Source of the DNA: Paludibacter sp.
GTDB lineage: Bacteria > Bacteroidota > Bacteroidia > Bacteroidales > Paludibacteraceae
Assembly (NCBI GenBank): GCA_029973975.1
Contig: JARKQF010000141.1
Span: 1 to 57,251 of the forward strand
Reading direction: 5' to 3'
Length of the DNA stretch: 57,251 nucleotides
In this document: positions 16,747 through 25,396 of the stretch, one piece after another
Numbering within the stretch: the first letter of the stretch is position 1
Layout of the letters: each line of letters opens with the position of its first letter
Made by a program: the position numbers and the translations under genes
The notes under the pieces: generated by a model
What the model saw: only the letters and a program-made list of their open reading frames with translations
Databases searched by the model: none
What the model was told of the DNA's origin: nothing

Positions 16747-18117
16747 TTACCGCAACATTTTTTTCATCAAATTAAATTTTGCCGCACTGTGAGGAAAGTA
16801 TTTCAAACCCGCCTCGAACCAGGTCGGTTTATCGAGTATGCTTTTGTAATGTGAGAATGTTCTGAAACCAAACTCACCGTGGTAAGAGCCAATACCGCTT
16901 TCCCCCACACCGCCGAATGGCAATTTATTATTACTGATATGCATGATGGCGTCGTTCACACATCCTCCGCCGAACGACACTTCATGCATTATTTTATTCC
17001 GGAGTTTCTTATCATGCGTAAAGACATAGCATGACAAAGGTTTCTCCCGGCGCTTTACTTCAGCAATCATCTCATCGAGAGAGTCAAAAGGTATAACCGG
17101 CAATATCGGACCAAAAATCTCTTCCTGCATCACCGCATCATCGAAGCTAACCTCATCCATCACCGTTGGTTCAATGACGCGGGTTTGCATATCATAATTA
17201 CCTCCGAAAACAACTTTATCCTGATTGATATAGCCAATCAGTCTTTTCATATTTTTCTCGTTGATTATCTGAACATAATTCTGATTTCCAATGGAAAACT
17301 GTTCTTTTTTGATTTCAGCAATAAGCTGTTGAATAAACTTATCCTTCAGGGAACGTTTCACCAGGATATAATCCGGCGCAATGCAAGTCTGACCAGCATT
17401 CACAAACTTCGCCCAGACTAACCGTTTCACATACATGTTCAGGTTTTTATCATCGAGGATGAAAGCCGGACTTTTACCGCCCAGTTCGAGTGTGACAGGC
17501 GTAAGATGCTTAGCTGCTGCCTGATAGACAATACGTCCGACCGGAACACTGCCGGTAAAAAAAATCTTATCGAAACGTTGTTTGAGTAGCTGCTGTGTCT
17601 CCACAACGCCGCCTTCTACCACCCTGAAAAATTCAGGTTCGAAATTTTGATTTACAATTTCAGCCATCAACCGGCTTGTATTGGCGGGTAATTCGCTCGG
17701 TTTCAATATGACCGTATTTCCAGCCGCGATGGCGGCAATGGCTGGCGCAAACGACAACTGATATGGATAATTCCAGGCTCCGATGATGAGCGAAACTCCC
17801 AGCGGTTCCGGCAGAATGTAACTCCTACCCGGGAGATTAACCAAATCAGTCGGCACTCGTTTCCGCAACGCCCATTTCTTTATTTTTTTGACCGCATCAT
17901 TGATTTCAAGATACAACAAGGCAATTTCAGTGGAATAATTATCGAAAGCAGATTTACTGAAATCTGCATAAATAGCTTCCTCCATCCGTTGCTCATTCTC
18001 CTGCAATAAAAGCTTTAACTTTTTCAGCTGTTTAATTCTGAAATTGATATCTTTGGTTTCATTGGAATTGAAAAACCGACGTTGTTTATTTACGAGCTCC
18101 TGCATAAGGCACGTCAT
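16747..18117 (-). CDS. Aldehyde dehydrogenase (class 3-like)
   Basis: A 456-residue NAD(P)-dependent aldehyde dehydrogenase, slightly short, as in the class 3/AlkH-like group. It has the glutamate motif VTLELGGKSPAFI (near residue 210), the catalytic cysteine in NAGQTCIAPDYI (near 243), EEIFGPILPV, and the C-terminal LPFGGVGESGIGSYHGEFGF. By family it oxidises fatty or aromatic aldehydes to acids in the cytoplasm. There are two close start codons; the first ATG (18117) and a second four codons later cannot be separated. It lies 21 bp after nrdG on the same strand, so it may be read from the riboswitch-controlled nrd transcript, though no functional link is evident. Confidence 0.85.
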   Translation of the reverse strand: MTCLMQELVNKQRRFFNSNETKDINFRIKQLKKLKLLLQENEQRMEEAIYADFSKSAFDNYSTEIALLYLEINDAVKKIKKWALRKRVPTDLVNLPGRSYILPEPLGVSLIIGAWNYPYQLSFAPAIAAIAAGNTVILKPSELPANTSRLMAEIVNQNFEPEFFRVVEGGVVETQQLLKQRFDKIFFTGSVPVGRIVYQAAAKHLTPVTLELGGKSPAFILDDKNLNMYVKRLVWAKFVNAGQTCIAPDYILVKRSLKDKFIQQLIAEIKKEQFSIGNQNYVQIINEKNMKRLIGYINQDKVVFGGNYDMQTRVIEPTVMDEVSFDDAVMQEEIFGPILPVIPFDSLDEMIAEVKRREKPLSCYVFTHDKKLRNKIMHEVSFGGGCVNDAIMHISNNKLPFGGVGESGIGSYHGEFGFRTFSHYKSILDKPTWFEAGLKYFPHSAAKFNLMKKMLR

Positions 18118-18138
18118 ATTTAATGCTTGTAAAGGTAA

Positions 18139-18642
18139 TTATTTTGCATCAAATCCATGCACATCGTATTTTTTTGTATTTTTCCTGAAACATGTCGTCA
18201 AATCCTTCATCACTCCATCCTCTACCCGATAAAACCGCTGATTGGTATCCGCAGAATCTAAACCACCGAACTTCTCAACATAAGGACCGAGTTTAATATA
18301 GTCGAAACTACCGGCAGAACAATGCTCCGGCAGTTTCGGTTTTCCGGAATACCAAGCCGTTTTCAAACGATTACGGGATATTGTGCGGATATAAAGTGAA
18401 AGTTTCTCTACCGCCTGCGGATCCGCATCACCACCCATGAAACAAACACAGGTAACGGCATTGCCATATCTGGTAAGAAGTTTACCAATCTCTTTTTGAT
18501 CCAGTTCTTCTCCTGCATCCTCCTGCAAATAGGGACTATGACATCCCTTGCAGCGATTGGGACAGTTCGACAGATTGACGGCCAGTGTTACTTCTCCCGG
18601 AACTTCCTGAAAAACAATATTATAGCTGAGATATCGTAGCAT
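18139..18642 (-). CDS. nrdG: Anaerobic ribonucleotide reductase activating protein NrdG
   Basis: A 167-residue radical SAM activase. The cluster motif is C-x3-C-x2-C at Cys27, Cys31 and Cys34 (NCPNRCKGCHSPYL), the standard [4Fe-4S] site, followed by FMGGDA. It generates the glycyl radical on NrdD using SAM. The protein lacks the longer N-terminus of E. coli NrdG and corresponds to the shorter variant found in Bacteroidota. Its start overlaps the end of nrdD by 23 bp, so the two are a translationally coupled pair under the cobalamin riboswitch upstream of nrdD. Confidence 0.9.
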   Translation of the reverse strand: MLRYLSYNIVFQEVPGEVTLAVNLSNCPNRCKGCHSPYLQEDAGEELDQKEIGKLLTRYGNAVTCVCFMGGDADPQAVEKLSLYIRTISRNRLKTAWYSGKPKLPEHCSAGSFDYIKLGPYVEKFGGLDSADTNQRFYRVEDGVMKDLTTCFRKNTKKYDVHGFDAK

Positions 18643-20710
18643 AATGTCTTTTTGCAGCTTCTACCTGCCTGCTTTCCGAGAAATTACTTACACGTTTCAT
18701 ATACCCGATGATACGGGTCAGATAATCGAGATTCCGGCTTTTGCAAACGGGACATTCTTTCAAATTATTTTTGTCGATATGTCCACAATCGTTACAAACT
18801 GTATTCGGAATATTAAAAGTAAAATAATTACACCCTTCCTGAATGGCTACACGCAACAACTGCTTATATTGCTCCTTGCTCAAATGTTCGTCTAAGTTCA
18901 TGTGCAGAGCAGATCCACCGGTTAGATGCTCAATGTATTTCCGGCCGTGCAACCTGAATTTATCCACGATATTCAACGATTCATCCTCCACGATATAGAA
19001 ATAACTGTTGTAACAATCCCGGTTCGATTTAAATCCATCCCGTTTGTCCCATTTGGCATGTTTCACACCTACGTTTTCCGCAGGAATCATTTCGCAGTTG
19101 AACATTACGTCTTTGGTACGGTATTTCTTGTTGTACGATTCAATCAATCCGAGCACCTCTTGCACAAACAATGCATACCTCGGATTATCATTGATTTCAA
19201 CACCCAGAAATTCAGCGGCTTCCACCAGTCCGTTTACCCCAATGGTCAGATATTGGCGGCTCATGTTGATGTATCCCGCATCAAACAAAGGGAGCATACC
19301 TTTCTCATGCATGTATTTCAGATTTTCATTATAAGCCATCTGCACCTTATGCACCAAATCAACAACCTCTTCGAGGAAAAAATGATAGTGCATACCCCGG
19401 CGGGCAGCATGCTGAATACAACGATTCAAGTTGATGGTCAACACACTTTTCGAACCTGTAGAAACGCCTCCGGCACCCAACGTATAACTGAAGCCATTGT
19501 CGGTAATTTCGTTACGCAGCCGGCAACAACTGCTCAGCGAATCGGCGTTATCACTCATGTAAGTAAAAAATGAATGTCCTTCCGCATACATTTCAGCTGT
19601 AAACTCACCATATTCTTTGTCTTTTACATCTCCGTCCTCACTCAGCAAGGCCATTGTTTCCACCGGGAATGTCAGCACCGTTTTCGTACGTTCCTGGTTA
19701 AACCATTTCATAAAACGTTTCTGTAGCCAGTTCAGCGATTCCCAATGCGGTTTACTTCCATTCGGGAATACAAAGTTCTCAAATAAACTATTGAAATAAT
19801 AACGGTCGTAGTACGAGATATTCCAGAATACCGCCTGAAAATTTCTGGCTCCCGTAGGTTGATTGATAGAATATACAATCTGCTCGAAATAGTCGGTAAT
19901 AACTTTATCCAGCGTGCGTTGTTTCTTGGATAAATCAACAATCTTGTCGGATTCAAGATAATAGTCATCGCCATATTCCAGCCCGATAAAATAATTCATG
20001 TACATCAGAAACTCCGGCGTAGCACAAGCCCCGCTCAACATACTCGACACCATGAACACCATATTGATGAATCCACCACAAAACGATTTGAGGTTGGTTG
20101 GCGCTTTGGAATTTCCACCGATAGAAGAGGTTCCGCCAATCAGCCAGGGGTACATGGTGATACTGGCACAGTAGTTAGCCAGACTGGTTTCGTCGTTTTT
20201 GTAGATATAATGATTGTTTAGCAAGTCGATATAACGATCAGCAATTTCTTTTCCGTACATCTCTTTGATACGGTCGGTGAGCAGACGGCGGTTCAGACGG
20301 ATAAAATTCGATTTGGGCAATTCTCCGATCAGCGTAGCCATGTTTTTATTTTCTACATTGGCATTGGCATCGTATTTACTTCCTGAAGCTGCATTACGAG
20401 CATTACAGTAATCCATCAAAAACTCCAGTTTATCGCGAACCTCTCTGTCTTCCAAATGCTTCTGGCGATAAAGCATATACGATTTTGCCACTGCATAATA
20501 CCGTTCCGACATCAGCGCGATTTCCACCTGATTCTGAATTTCTTCCACCGTGACATCCTGTGTGATATTTACCCGGCAAAGGATATTCGCAATGACCTCC
20601 TCTGTCGCATAAGTTCCTACCGATAAAAATGCTTTCCTGATCGCACTTTTGATTTTTTCAATAGAAAAAGCTTCTTTTTTTCCGTCTCTTTTGATAATGA
20701 ATGTTTCCAT
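18620..20710 (-). CDS. nrdD: Class III anaerobic ribonucleoside-triphosphate reductase NrdD
   Basis: A 696-residue oxygen-sensitive reductase that makes deoxyribonucleotides without B12. An ATP-cone domain occupies residues 1-95 (FIIKRDGKKEAFSIEKIKSA). The catalytic barrel follows, with SFCGGFINMVF and SGACATPEF. The C-terminus has a zinc site of two CxxC pairs (CNDCG, CPVC) and then the glycyl-radical loop RIIGYMKRVSNFS. The gene is preceded by a cobalamin riboswitch (20930-21118) and by a 22-bp inverted repeat (20744-20819). Known B12-riboswitch control of B12-independent isozymes implies that this organism also has a B12-dependent class II reductase (NrdJ) elsewhere. Confidence 0.95.
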   Translation of the reverse strand: METFIIKRDGKKEAFSIEKIKSAIRKAFLSVGTYATEEVIANILCRVNITQDVTVEEIQNQVEIALMSERYYAVAKSYMLYRQKHLEDREVRDKLEFLMDYCNARNAASGSKYDANANVENKNMATLIGELPKSNFIRLNRRLLTDRIKEMYGKEIADRYIDLLNNHYIYKNDETSLANYCASITMYPWLIGGTSSIGGNSKAPTNLKSFCGGFINMVFMVSSMLSGACATPEFLMYMNYFIGLEYGDDYYLESDKIVDLSKKQRTLDKVITDYFEQIVYSINQPTGARNFQAVFWNISYYDRYYFNSLFENFVFPNGSKPHWESLNWLQKRFMKWFNQERTKTVLTFPVETMALLSEDGDVKDKEYGEFTAEMYAEGHSFFTYMSDNADSLSSCCRLRNEITDNGFSYTLGAGGVSTGSKSVLTINLNRCIQHAARRGMHYHFFLEEVVDLVHKVQMAYNENLKYMHEKGMLPLFDAGYINMSRQYLTIGVNGLVEAAEFLGVEINDNPRYALFVQEVLGLIESYNKKYRTKDVMFNCEMIPAENVGVKHAKWDKRDGFKSNRDCYNSYFYIVEDESLNIVDKFRLHGRKYIEHLTGGSALHMNLDEHLSKEQYKQLLRVAIQEGCNYFTFNIPNTVCNDCGHIDKNNLKECPVCKSRNLDYLTRIIGYMKRVSNFSESRQVEAAKRHYATISQL

Positions 20711-20743
20711 CTTAAACTGGTTTATTATTATTTAAATGTCAAC

Positions 20744-20819
20744 CACATAAGTCATGCGAGAAACACATTAGTTTAGACATGGAGAAACAAACTTATATGT
20801 TTCTCGCATGACTTATGTG
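20744..20819 (-). repeat. 22-bp inverted repeat in the nrdD leader
   Basis: 20744-20765 is the exact reverse complement of 20798-20819; after one mismatch two more pairs form, leaving a loop of about 26 nt. Part of the loop (GAGAAAC at 20782-20788) can instead pair with GTTTCTC at 20799-20805 inside the right arm, so two hairpins exclude each other. The element sits between the riboswitch and the nrdD ATG. There is no T-run after it on the minus strand, so it is not a classical terminator; it could be an expression platform, an RNA-stability element or a DNA operator. Confidence 0.8.
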
Positions 20820-20929
20820 ACAAAAAAATTATCAGTAAATTCCGGGAAAAGCAGATGAGGTTATACAGCAATTTGAACAAAAGCTGTTTTTCCATCGCTT
20901 TTCTCCCGAAAGCTACGAATCAATGACAA

Positions 20930-21118
20930 AACGGCAGGTCTTCTGACTTGTTCCGGTTTCAAACGGCCTTCCCGGTGTTTAACCAGTGGCAGGGGATGTT
21001 CTGCACCCTATTTCCGGCGAAAAGATTATCTTTTCTACCGGGGAACTTACAGCTACGGGGATAGTTTCCGATTTTCACGGGATTCCCTTTTAATCCGGTT
21101 TTATCCGGAACCGTATGC
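20930..21118 (-). ncRNA. Cobalamin riboswitch upstream of nrdD-nrdG
   Basis: On the minus strand: AAAGGGAATCCCGTGAAAATC near the 5' side (core about 21075-21095), an AGCTGTAAG segment, CCACTGG, and the B12 box GTCAGAAGACCTGCC that is identical to the other two riboswitches in the window. The end points are approximate because P1 is weak. A hairpin AGCTTTC-GGGA-GAAAAGC follows at about 20898-20916, matching the P13-like hairpin of the other two. About 220 nt of leader separate it from nrdD. Cobalamin binding is expected to lower nrdDG expression. Confidence 0.92.
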
Positions 21119-21122
21119 GATG

Positions 21123-21149
21123 CAAATATAGTTTTTTTATTCTGACAAA
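21123..21149 (-). promoter_or_regulatory. Candidate promoter of the nrdD riboswitch transcript
   Basis: TATATTTG (complement at 21123-21130) is a good -7 box positioned so that transcription starts at the riboswitch 5' end. The nearest TTTG (complement 21146-21149) is only 15 bp upstream, shorter than the usual 19-21, so the -33 element is uncertain. Confidence 0.45.
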
Positions 21150-21337
21150 TAAACTAAAAAAGAAATATTATTGTAAAAAAAACAGACAAAGTTTTCTATT
21201 TTATTTCATATCATACTAGTATATAAATATTTAAAAATATAAAAGTGACGAAATATTTTCTTTTTTATTCTTAATCATAATTAAAAGGTAGACTTTTTAT
21301 TCGCTATTCATTGTTCACCATTAGTTTTCTAACTTAT

Positions 21338-21368
21338 TTTGCTGTTTAGTAGTAAATAATTATTTTTG
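21338..21368 (+). promoter_or_regulatory. Promoter of the His-rich protein gene
   Basis: TTTG (21338-21341), a 19-bp spacer and TATTTTTG (21361-21368) match the Bacteroidota housekeeping promoter exactly. Transcription should start near 21375, two bases before the ATG at 21377. This rules out the GTG at 21368 as start codon and suggests a leaderless or nearly leaderless message. The 200 bp before it are AT-rich with no other recognisable element. Confidence 0.65.
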
Positions 21369-21376
21369 TGATCGAA

Positions 21377-21745
21377 ATGCACAGTCATAACTCCCATATA
21401 ATACGCTTCCTGCGAGTTGCGTTACTGTTGTTCTTCATCGGACACTACAGCAACTCCACCATGTTCTACCATACCCATGAAGTAGACGGTAGGATGTATT
21501 GTCACTCGCATTTCTTTGGTTTCAAGAATGGCAAAGGAGTTCCGGTCACGTCGCACACTCACACAAGCAACCAAATTCATCTGATTGATACATTCAACAC
21601 AATCAATCTGACCGACGAACTTGATTTTTCGGGAATTCCTGTTCCGGCTTTCAGATTATCTACAATCAAAACCGTAGAATTATCACAAACACCTCAGCTT
21701 ACGCCGGCGCTACATCTCTGGTTACGGGCACCTCCAGCCTGCTGA
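21377..21745 (+). CDS. Histidine-rich small exported protein, candidate metal binder
   Basis: A 122-residue protein from the ATG at 21377. A hydrophobic segment (residues 12-22, RVALLLFFIGH) works as a signal anchor or signal peptide. The remainder is rich in paired histidines: FYHTHE, MYCHSHFFG, TSHTHTSNQIH, plus MHSHNSH at the N-terminus. This pattern suggests zinc, copper or another transition metal. The TonB receptor gene that follows on the same strand has a CNNC motif in its plug, so both may serve the same metal. The family is not one I can name. The upstream promoter places transcription start just before this ATG. Confidence 0.6.
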   Translation: MHSHNSHIIRFLRVALLLFFIGHYSNSTMFYHTHEVDGRMYCHSHFFGFKNGKGVPVTSHTHTSNQIHLIDTFNTINLTDELDFSGIPVPAFRLSTIKTVELSQTPQLTPALHLWLRAPPAC

Positions 21746-21800
21746 GAAATTCTAACATGTTATTTTTATAAATTTCTTTCTTGCTTTTCAAATAACAAAT

Positions 21801-22000
21801 AACCACAAAAGGCACAAAAGAAGACAAAAGGAATCACGAAAGTTTGATGTCTGAGAAATTTATACTCAAACACAAACGTCAAAATGATTAACATCTGTCT
21901 TCATCATAACAAAAGTGTCAGCTTGCGACAAATGTGCTCCAGTATTAATATGCACTTTCTTTTGTGATTCCTTTTGTCTTCTTTTGTGCCTTTTGTGGTT
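21801..22000. repeat. 42-bp inverted repeat flanking 116 bp, MITE-like
   Basis: 21801-21842 and 21959-22000 are reverse complements at 41 of 42 positions. The arms are purine/pyrimidine biased (AACCACAAAAGGCAC...). The right arm ends 13 bp before the ATG of the TonB receptor. No T-run follows, so it is not a simple terminator; size and symmetry fit a non-autonomous mobile element or a very stable mRNA hairpin. No target-site duplication was evident. Confidence 0.75.
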
Positions 22001-22013
22001 CAAAAAATCATAT

Positions 22014-24302
22014 ATGAAACACTTATTATTATACACTATAGCATTATTAAGCCTGATATCTTACGGGCAAAGAAAAACCGACGCTAATATTGTCGGAGAC
22101 GTAAAAGACGCTAAAACAAGAGAGCACATTCCCTTCATCAATGTGACCATCAACAACACAGTTATCGGTACTACCACCGATGCAACCGGACATTATTATC
22201 TTAAAAATCTGCCAACCGGCACTTATACACTAAGAGTAAGCGGAGTCGGATATAAATCAGTAGAAAAGGAAGTCTTGCTGGAATCAGGAAAAACAATCGA
22301 AGTAAACTTTCTGACAGAAGAAACTTCCTTATCCTTAAATGAAGTGGTAGTGAGCGCCAACCGCAACGAGACCAACCGCAGAGAGGCTTCCGTAGTAGTG
22401 GGAGTTGTCAGTCCCAAAATATTCGCTGCAACCAACTCTGTTTGCATTGCCGACGGGCTCAACTTCCAACCCGGCTTGCGGGTGGAAAACAATTGCAACA
22501 ACTGCGGATTCACGCAGATACGCATCAACGGGCTAGAGGGACCATACTCTCAAATACTTATTGACAGCCGGCCAATTTTCAGCGCCTTATCAGGAGTCTA
22601 CGGATTGGAGCAAATTCCCGTGAACATGATCGAACGGGTTGAAGTGGTACGCGGAGGTGGTTCGGCTTTATATGGTTCAAACGCCATCGCCGGCACCATC
22701 AACATCATAACCAAAGAGGCGCTCAGCAATTCATTTACGGCCGGGTATAATTACGAAAGAATTGGTGGCGACGCATCGGATAATGCTGTCAGTCTGAACA
22801 CTTCCATGGTGAGCGACGACAACAAAGCCGGCATGTATTTGTACGGATCATACCGCAATCGTCAGCCCTACGATCACAATAGTGATGGTTTTTCAGAAGT
22901 AACCAAGCAACTGAACCACACCATGGGAATGCGTTCGTATTACCGCCTGAGTTCACAAAGCAAACTGACATTGGAATACCATAACATCCATGAATTCAGA
23001 CGCGGCGGCAATGATTTTCACTTGCAACCGCATCAAACCGACATTACCGAACAGGTTGAACATGAAACCAATGGTGGTGGAATTGCTTATAACTGGTACA
23101 GTCCGGACGCAAGACAAAAGCTGAACATTTACACGTCCCTTCAACAAGTGCTTCGTCAAAGCTATTACGGCGCTGGTCAGAATCCAGATGCCTATGGCAA
23201 TACCGGCAACCTGACTGCAGTAACCGGTGCGCAATACGTATATAACTTCAACAATTTACTCTTTATGCCTTCTGAACTTACTGTTGGTTCTGAATATCAA
23301 TATGACGATTTATATGACAAGATGCCGGGATACGGCAGAAACATCAAACAAACCACACGTGTAGTGGGATTTTTTCTTCAGAATGAATGGAAAAACAAAG
23401 ATATGAATATTTTGTTGGGAGGTCGTCTTGATAAACACAACCTACTCGACAAGGCTGTTTTCAGCCCCCGCATTACCATGAAATACAATTTCAACCCCAA
23501 TCTTAACTGGCGGGGGTCCTACGCAGCGGGTTTTCGTGCACCACAAGCCTTTGAAGAAGACTTGCACGTGGACGCAGCAGGCGGCATTATGAAACTCATC
23601 GAATTATCCGACAATCTCCGACCCGAGTATTCGCACAGTCTCAGCACTTCTCTGGACTACTATTTCAAATTGGGCAACACAGAAGTTAATCTGCTTGCGG
23701 AAGGTTTTCACACCCGTATCAACGACATCTTCATTCTGACCGAAACAGGCCTGAGTCCGGATGGTCATATCATCGTAGAGCGTCAAAATGGCTCCGGGGG
23801 GCAGGTAAGCGGGATCAATTTTGAAGGTAAAATTGCTCCATCCACGAGGCTACAGCTTCAATTTGGCTACACACTGCAACAAAGTTTATACAACGAACCT
23901 GAACAATGGTCGGACGACATCAACGTTGCACCAGAAAAACGTATGTTGCGCACGCCGAACAATTACGGATATTTCTCACTATCGGCAAATCTTACCCGTA
24001 AACTGTTGGTTAACGCTACAGGAACTTACACCGGCAGCATGCTGGCTCCGCATTTTGCAGGCTACGCCGCAACAGACCGGCTTGAAACCACGCCGGAATT
24101 TATGGATGTAAATCTGAAGGCCACATACGATTTCAAACTAAATGGAATCAATTTACAACTAAGCGGTGGAGTGAAAAATACTTTTAACAGCTATCAAAAG
24201 GATTTGGACGCAGGACCTTTGCGGGATGCAGGATATGTGTACGGACCTTCAATTCCAAGGACGGTTTTTGTATCTTTGAAATTCAGTAATTGGGCATTTT
24301 GA
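22014..24302 (+). CDS. TonB-dependent receptor with carboxypeptidase-like N-domain and CNNC plug motif
   Basis: A 762-residue receptor from the ATG at 22014; the frame is open 33 codons further upstream but that stretch lies in the inverted repeat and lacks signal-peptide features, whereas MKHLLLYTIALLSLISYG is a proper signal peptide. Residues about 25-105 form a CarboxypepD_reg-like domain (VGDVKDAKTREHIPFINVT). The plug follows, with NCNNCGFTQIRING, SQILIDSRPIF, and VEVVRGGGSALYGSNAIAGT. The barrel runs to the C-terminus. The Cys pair in the plug and the preceding His-rich protein suggest a transition metal or its chelate; this is inference. The gene converges with the btuG-like gene with only 4 bp between them. 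Confidence 0.85.
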   Translation: MKHLLLYTIALLSLISYGQRKTDANIVGDVKDAKTREHIPFINVTINNTVIGTTTDATGHYYLKNLPTGTYTLRVSGVGYKSVEKEVLLESGKTIEVNFLTEETSLSLNEVVVSANRNETNRREASVVVGVVSPKIFAATNSVCIADGLNFQPGLRVENNCNNCGFTQIRINGLEGPYSQILIDSRPIFSALSGVYGLEQIPVNMIERVEVVRGGGSALYGSNAIAGTINIITKEALSNSFTAGYNYERIGGDASDNAVSLNTSMVSDDNKAGMYLYGSYRNRQPYDHNSDGFSEVTKQLNHTMGMRSYYRLSSQSKLTLEYHNIHEFRRGGNDFHLQPHQTDITEQVEHETNGGGIAYNWYSPDARQKLNIYTSLQQVLRQSYYGAGQNPDAYGNTGNLTAVTGAQYVYNFNNLLFMPSELTVGSEYQYDDLYDKMPGYGRNIKQTTRVVGFFLQNEWKNKDMNILLGGRLDKHNLLDKAVFSPRITMKYNFNPNLNWRGSYAAGFRAPQAFEEDLHVDAAGGIMKLIELSDNLRPEYSHSLSTSLDYYFKLGNTEVNLLAEGFHTRINDIFILTETGLSPDGHIIVERQNGSGGQVSGINFEGKIAPSTRLQLQFGYTLQQSLYNEPEQWSDDINVAPEKRMLRTPNNYGYFSLSANLTRKLLVNATGTYTGSMLAPHFAGYAATDRLETTPEFMDVNLKATYDFKLNGINLQLSGGVKNTFNSYQKDLDAGPLRDAGYVYGPSIPRTVFVSLKFSNWAF

Positions 24303-24306
24303 CAAA

Positions 24307-25392
24307 TTAGCGAAAAACCACCTTATTCGGATTCAAGCCTACTTCCTTTAGCCTAAACTTTAACTTTCCCATTTTATTGAAACACAGCACGTCTCCCCAG
24401 GTCAGATAAGATTTCCCATCGGTGATATAAACATCCCCGTTGATAGGATTGACATCAATACCAAATGGAGTGACTAATTTGGTATCATCTGTTATAAACC
24501 GGTCGGTAATCAAGGTTTCCGTTTTACAATCGAAAGTCATGATTTGATTCCGGCCGGTACTATAATCGTAATGATACATATAGGCCGTATCATTGTGGAT
24601 AGTAAAGTTCAACAGACGTATATTGTCGAAATCCTGTATCGTCTCATCAACTCTAGTGTTGATGCGATGAAAACGATAGGCCGTATTTCCATAATTTCCT
24701 CGTGTCACCACGTACACATCCCCTTCACTATCAGATGCAATTTTATAAGGATTCAGCCCAACGGGAATTTTCTTTATTTCCTGAAAAGAGGCAATATCAA
24801 CAACAGAAACGGTATTGTCATAGTTCGGAAAATTCAATCCTCCTGAATTGGAAACGTAAATTTTACCATTTGCAATGCAGATGCCATCCGGATTTCTACC
24901 ACAATTTACCAAACCTTCAATCTGAAGCGTTGAAGTATCAATCTTTGCTACCGTGCCATCGAAAGAACAAACATAGGCCTTACCCTCATGAAAATCGACA
25001 TACCGGGGCTGACGCGCTGTGTTTTGTTCATTAAAGAAAGGTATTTGTTTCAAAGACAAACCTGTTCCGGCATCCAACACCTCAATTTGACTGGAAACAT
25101 TCACCACCACATAGAGTTTTGAGCCATACAATCCCATGTCATTCGCAGTGTCGCCGAGTCCGCGTTTATTTGCAGTTAAAAAATAATCGGAAGATTTAGT
25201 TCCGACACTGAAGTCATACATAGCCAGACTGCTGTTGTTCAGATTGATCAGACCTTCCGAAAGCACATAAATCCGTGTTGTTTCAGTCACAGACAGATCA
25301 TCTTCTGTTCGCATCTTGTCGTGCATATCATCGCAGGCACAAAGCAAAAAGAGGGATAAAAGCAATAATGTATTTAATATGTTTTTGTTCAC
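24307..25392 (-). CDS. BtuG-like beta-propeller surface lipoprotein, locus 2
   Basis: A 361-residue lipoprotein (lipobox LLCAC, Cys20 most likely). The mature protein is a seven-bladed propeller of the same family as 11332-12501, sharing LSEGLINLNNSSLAMYDF, KIYVSNSGGLNFPNYDNTVSVVD in parts, and GDVYITDGKSYLTWGDVLCFNK at the end. By analogy with Bacteroides BtuG it captures cobalamin at the surface and hands it to BtuB. It starts 4 bp after the btuB stop, so the two are surely co-transcribed and share riboswitch control. Confidence 0.8.
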   Translation of the reverse strand: MNKNILNTLLLLSLFLLCACDDMHDKMRTEDDLSVTETTRIYVLSEGLINLNNSSLAMYDFSVGTKSSDYFLTANKRGLGDTANDMGLYGSKLYVVVNVSSQIEVLDAGTGLSLKQIPFFNEQNTARQPRYVDFHEGKAYVCSFDGTVAKIDTSTLQIEGLVNCGRNPDGICIANGKIYVSNSGGLNFPNYDNTVSVVDIASFQEIKKIPVGLNPYKIASDSEGDVYVVTRGNYGNTAYRFHRINTRVDETIQDFDNIRLLNFTIHNDTAYMYHYDYSTGRNQIMTFDCKTETLITDRFITDDTKLVTPFGIDVNPINGDVYITDGKSYLTWGDVLCFNKMGKLKFRLKEVGLNPNKVVFR

Positions 25393-25396
25393 TAAA

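Noticed and set aside
18926-19573. 215-codon open frame on the plus strand inside nrdD
   Set aside because: It is the antisense shadow of a strongly conserved gene, lacks a promoter and has no recognisable domain.
20744-20819. Inverted repeat as a rho-independent terminator of the riboswitch
   Set aside because: No T-run follows the stem on the minus strand; the T-run present lies before the stem.
21915-22013. 33-codon upstream extension of the TonB receptor
   Set aside because: It runs through the inverted repeat and gives a cysteine-rich stretch, whereas the ATG at 22014 begins a normal signal peptide.
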